Source: Trichuris trichiura
Lineage: Eukaryota > Nematoda > Enoplea > Trichinellida > Trichuridae
DNA: 64,000 nt
Assembly (NCBI GenBank): GCA_037903355.1
Contig: JBAJFE010000016.1
Span: 1-64,000 of the forward strand
Direction of reading: 5' to 3'
In this document: positions 59,712 through 64,000 of the stretch, piece by piece
How the letters are laid out: each line of letters starts with the position of its first letter
How positions within the stretch are numbered: position 1 is the stretch's first letter
Notes under the pieces: generated by a model
What the model saw: only the letters and a program-made list of their open reading frames with translations
The model's database searches: none
Told to the model about the DNA's origin: nothing
Translations under genes and position numbers: made by a program

Positions 59712-61213
59712 ATGTCTCTCCTCACAGGAAATACAAGCGTTACGAGCCTACGAATTGTTTTACTTGCTTGCCTGCTCACACTTTCGTACACCCGGAAGAA
59801 TACATCATCGCTGCGTGAAGCATTTGTGAGAGTTTAAATTTAGCTTTATTTAAAATTGTTTTTTTGCATATGAGCTGCCAGCTGAGTTATTCTTTCACAA
59901 GTATAGCTAATCATTAACATGATCGCAGCTTACGCACATAATCGTTAGCAGCATCATTTTTTGCGTGTATGAGATTCGATCGTTTCGACGTTGCAGCATA
60001 CACGTGCAGTGCAAAGCAAGCTTGCTTAATCTTCCTTAATTATTCAGCCGCTCCATTTCGCCTTTCATTTGGATAGTACTGAGAAGCTTTTGCTTCGTTA
60101 CCCAACAAAACGTTTTTGGCTTATTCCTGTTGCCAAGTTGACGCATTTTTGAAATGAAGGAAAGTTTGCATGTTTGTTTTTAGCAAAGCTACATAAATAA
60201 CGCGTCGGCTGGAAAGAAGAAGACCAAAGAGCACGAGGAACAGGTCATAATTGATTTTATCAATCAAAGGCTCAAAGACGAAGAAAGGTACCATACATGG
60301 GCTTTAAAAGTTAAAAAATTACAGCTGGTTAAGCAGCATGAATTTGCAAAATCAACCTGCTTAGTTTTCGATAGTAAAATAGACGTCTGCCCTTCAAGAA
60401 CGCAGGTACGTGTTTTCAGCCGATTTTCATCCCAATAATAAGAAAAAAGCAATTATTTGTAAAAGCACTTTGAAACTCTCTATTTCTTTTACGAGTGGCA
60501 CTCTTTTCAAGGAATTAGGGTCAGTGAGTCGGCAATGCGCTCCATTGTCATACTGTAACCTTGAGGACCATCCAATTCTGCTTTTCCCTAAGCCTTAGCC
60601 TAAATATAAGCCTTATATTTCAGCTTTGGCTTACCTAAAACCAAACAAAATAGCCGGCATGCTTGCCAGTTTGCGCGGAATACGATGGTTACATGTTATT
60701 CAGAAAGGAACCTGCATTCTTCAGACGGTGGGGCGCTAGCTGACAAAGCCCAAAATTTCAATTAAATTTAGATATCCTGCCGCGGGGACATAATAAATGT
60801 AATTGCAATTTTGGCATTGCATTGTGGCGGCAACCTTGCGTTGCTCGTGCTGTTATTCTAGTTGAGTCTTTTCATTTAGGCTATTTTTGAATTTTGTAAC
60901 TAAGCTTTAACAATTGCCTCCGATATACAATTGTTTCACGCTTCGTTCTTAATCTTAAATAACATTAACATTTTGCATGTACTTTAGCAGCAGCTTAATG
61001 ATAATTTCATGATCTCCTCTGCGTCAAAAGATAAAATCGGGATGAATTGTAAAAGTCTTTTTTTAGCAACGGATGGCTAACGAGCTTCACTACCAAATGA
61101 AGTACAAAGGGAATCTTTGCACGCCAGAGAGGTTGAATGCCACATATTCTTGCTCGCTGTGCTCCTTGAATGATGTTCAAAAAAGCGTCATTTCTTGTCC
61201 ATTAATCGTCTGA
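59712..61213 (+). CDS. Small secreted four-cysteine protein, diverged paralogue H
   Basis: Exons 59712-59825, 60184-60405 and 61067-61213; 160 aa; phase-0 introns; exon 2 again exactly 222 bp. Exon 1: MSLLTGNTSVTSLRIVLLAC..., signal peptide, ending SSLREAF before GTGAGA. Exon 2: QSYINNASAGKKKTKE, DFINQRLKDEERYHTWALKV and FDSKIDVCPSRTQ; it has one extra Cys (KSTCLVF). Exon 3 after TTTTTTTAG: NLCTPERLNATYSCSLCSLND and ISCPLIV, then TGA. The framework (TWALK, CPSxTQ, CSL) shows common descent with A-G despite low identity. It may represent an older branch of the family. Confidence 0.78.
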
Positions 61214-61964
61214 AAACACACTGAGTCTCCTAATTTACGTTAAATTACCACTTTTCAAATGCAAATAAACTTTTTGCTTTACAAAACATATTCTTAACTG
61301 ATTTTCAGGTTACAAGGTACCTGAGCATTGAGTAAGCACGCCAGTAAAATGAGCAGCAGCTGGATAACAATGCTTTAGCCGAAGGGCTCGTAAAAACCAG
61401 TACTTGGAGTCACGCTGACACAAAACTTTGTTCGTGATGCACTTTTAATTGTTCATACAGCCTTACTGTAAGACAACCATAGAAGTACACAATTATTCTT
61501 TTAATTCACGTATGTAAGACTCTTAACAGCGATAACAACAAGCTAAGAGCATAATATACTATTTTTTAAAACCGATTCGAGCAATATGATTGAAAAGGAT
61601 AAAACGATTAATAACGAGGCTTCAGTGCAGACAACTGCGCACTCTTGGGAATAATATTTGCCCACGCTGTAATTTTGAGACGCGCTCGTAGCGGTCCTTA
61701 GTCACGACGGCGTCGACGTCCACCGAAGTGATTTTTGGTTTCCCCAACAACAGCAGCCTTCGATTTACCTCTTTTTTTATCTCCTAGAAAAAACCGGAAT
61801 GAACAGACGAAAGAAATACAAGCAATGGGATAAATCTATTCATCATAACAAGAGAATGAACGTAGATCCATTCATTCAAATCGCTCATTCGGATTTTGGT
61901 TGTACGTCCATTTTACCCTAAAGGGCGTTACATGGAATAAATCAATTATGGACAGTTTCGGAGG
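61214..61964. other. Intergenic; possible minus-strand terminal exon
   Basis: Complement(61698-61783) follows a good acceptor (TTTTTTCTAG) and reads DKKRGKSKAAVVGETKNHFG, then GRRRRRD and stop. It could be an alternative last exon of the QNG1 gene or a chance frame. The rest shows nothing recognisable. Confidence 0.3.
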
Positions 61965-63330
61965 TTATTTTTTGACAAGGGAATATTGGCTTCGAAAATG
62001 CGCCAATGGAATACTGTAGGCTAAAAAATAGTAAGGTTCAATTCTGAGCCAAAGGGCCTTCCAAAGCTATTGTGCTTCGTTCGTTTACGCACGCGCCAAA
62101 ACGTTCAAGAGAAAATAGTAAACACCATAAAACAAGTCACCAAAATTACTTCAACGCAATAATTTGCCATTGCACGCATTTCCACCTCGTCCGGTTCACC
62201 GTACGCAAACAAGTCCTCTATAATAAAGTGTTCGCAATTAAAAGTAAAACTTTTTGGCATTACTTTTTTGCATTCGTTCCTCAATTTCCGGAGAAATAGT
62301 CAACAGTTCATAAAAGCGAAACATTTGCACGTTTCTGCAGCTACTGGAAATGCGTAGGTGTTCGTGGTCGAGGAGGAAATTAATCTTATGGTTATTTTCT
62401 TTGAAAAGCAGAGCTACTCCATGAATGAGTAGCTGAGCCCTTAATAGAAAGCTGACTGCATAGAAGAAATAAAATTTAAAAACAAACCAAATTAGGGGTT
62501 AACCACTAACCTTTCCGACCTTCGTATATAGTGAAATCACGGAAACGCGGAAAGTTTTCCAAAAGTATGCTCAGTAGTTGAGCGGAGTCAAAGTTGGCAC
62601 GCTTAATGCAATTATAGAAGTGCCCGCCAAATTTCTGAATATTTGGATGCGAGCATAGTTTGAAAATAAGCGAAACGAAAAATCTGGCAGCACACTTGCT
62701 CCAACGTTTTTGCTGCATCACGGATAATCTCCCAACGTTGTTCAATCATTGGAAGAACCGCACTCCTTCTGTCCCTCATAAAAAAGTCGAATACTTTAAA
62801 CGACATGCAACTAATACTTGACGGCGTAAATGGAATGCCGCACTGAAAAAAATTTGAATTAGGAATTAGAAAAGATATAATTTATACTTCACCCGAATTA
62901 ACTGATTTATGCGAATCATTACGGCGCTCGAACCTTTATACAGCTTGCCATCCGGTCCCTTTGCCATGTATTTCGGTTCGCCAGGTACATGCGTTTTCCA
63001 GAATGAGAACGATATGCAAGTGACGAAGAAATAGCTTTTTTTAAAACAATCGGCTTAGTTATTACTGTAATTATTAATCTTTCCTTACCGATCCAAGGAC
63101 TTGATAAAAGATAGCTTCACGTCATTGTAAACGTGAAGCACGTTCCAAGTGTAACTCTGCTGACAAGCGCCTTTTTCCACTTCTTCGAGAACCTGTCGGA
63201 ACAAAGTTTCAGCAAAATTAAGTGCCAAAACGTTTATCACCAACTGCACAACGCTCTCCAGTTTTTCTCTGTTAAATTTCACCTTCTTTGAATGTTCTGC
63301 TATGAATGCCACGCTAGCAATTGGATCCAT
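61965..63330 (-). CDS. QNG1: QNG1-like queuosine 5'-phosphate N-glycosylase (DUF2419)
   Basis: In relatives this enzyme releases queuine from queuosine 5'-phosphate so the base can be re-used for tRNA modification. Seven exons: complement of 63089-63330, 62893-63034, 62696-62842, 62511-62634, 62264-62455, 62141-62217, 61965-62066; 341 aa, the length I recall for human QNG1 (C9orf64). Landmarks in order: SVAFIAEHSKKVKF, FSFWKTHVPGEPKY, GKLYKGSSAVMIRIN, GIPFTPSSIS, KFGGHFYNCI, LLENFPRFRDFTIYEG, LLRAQLLIHG, LFAYGEPDEVEMRA and YCVEVI. The start was set at MDPIASVAFIAEHS, giving the usual N-terminus. Two blocks differ from the family as I remember it: DTLNFSFW is TCISFSFW and FADYRVPQ is SSCRNVQ, so acidic residues expected in the active site seem missing. 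It may be a catalytically altered member. Confidence 0.82.
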
Positions 63331-64000
63331 GATGTCATTTGCACAAAGGTAATCGCAGACGAACGGCGACTGCATTGAATTCGACGATTTTTTTATGCGG
63401 ACGGCCGAAAAAGACTTAGAATTTCGTGCTACCGTAATGCTAACAATACTCAAGTTAACAATAAATTTGATAAGAAATAAAAATATATTTTTCTACTGCG
63501 CGCGAAACATGAATTCAGCTGAGCTGCAGCATTTTATGCTGATTAAAAATAACGTCTTATGTCTTAGTGAATTTGATTATTGCGTTTTTGCCTCCATGGG
63601 AATGAGAACTTTGACTTTTTTAAAGCATACCACCCAACAGGGGAAACTAAATTGTTCCAGCTGCAAATAAGACAAGTTCAAGCAACTAGTTTCGTAAATT
63701 CAGACAGTTTTGTCACTTAAAAAGCATTTTGAAAAACTGCGATGCGTAAACTGCGCAACATCTGAAATATTGCTTACAAGTAATTCGCAATGGGTTTTCC
63801 TGCTTTGAGAGTTTGTTAGTGCAGCACATTTTGGCATGCTGACATTCGCCCGTAACTATTCCAGGTTTGCGATGGGAAAAAAAGTCGCGCATTGAGATAA
63901 GGCGCTTCTCAAATAATTTCGAAAAACCGCTTATTGCAAAAGCGTATGCAGGGCTACTATACGTAATTATAATTTTTTCATTCTGCTTAGATGGCGATAA
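63331..64000. other. Upstream flank of QNG1
   Basis: Presumed promoter region; only short open frames (for example 63395-63670 on the plus strand). No gene recognised up to the window edge. Confidence 0.4.

Noticed and set aside
1..64000. CRISPR arrays, bacterial operons, ribosome binding sites.
   Set aside because: The spliced genes show eukaryotic DNA; repeats seen are tandem duplications or transposon-derived, with no regular spacer structure.

Overview
The window is nuclear DNA of an animal. Genes are split by many introns of about 45-60 bp ending in TTTCAG/TTTTAG, and animal orthologues (MED12, SNRPE, QNG1) are recognisable exon by exon. Short introns, two-domain Kunitz inhibitors, small secreted proteins in tandem, and hAT and Penelope-like transposons together suggest a parasitic nematode, perhaps of the whipworm/Trichinella lineage. 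That assignment is inference; no species-specific marker was seen. All alignments were made by eye against remembered family sequences.

Region 1 (1-13.4 kb) is housekeeping. A complete MED12 gene (+ strand, about 41 exons) fills 222-11373. Its largest intron carries a tandem repeat of about 335 bp. A two-exon SNRPE gene (Sm protein E, 92 aa) converges on it from the minus strand. Between them lies a tandemly repeated, palindrome-bearing segment.

Region 2 (13.4-61.2 kb) is an accessory, secreted-protein region. It holds eight paralogues of one small-protein family, here called A to H. Each has three phase-0 exons: a signal-peptide exon, a central exon of 219-222 bp, and a four-cysteine C-terminal part. 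I could not match the family to a named one; it has weak cystatin-like features. A (16.5-18.3 kb), C (27.5-31.1 kb, with a hAT transposon in intron 1) and H (59.7-61.2 kb) are on the plus strand and B (23.4-24.5 kb) is on the minus strand. D, E, F and G sit in four head-to-tail duplicated units between about 33.9 and 57.2 kb. The units also contain decaying copies of a C-terminal exon from another paralogue, so the ancestral unit probably carried two genes. A two-domain Kunitz protease inhibitor gene lies at 21.9-22.5 kb.

Mobile DNA includes a hAT element of 2.5 kb with a perfect 8-bp target duplication, a decayed Penelope-like element bounded by inverted repeats of about 220 bp, short hAT-derived copies, a pair of pogo-like non-autonomous elements, several palindromes, and about ten copies of a hairpin resembling the hammerhead ribozyme core.

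Region 3 (61.2-64 kb) contains a seven-exon minus-strand QNG1 (queuosine salvage) gene of 341 aa. It appears to have lost acidic residues I recall as conserved. No CRISPR array, rRNA or tRNA gene was recognised.
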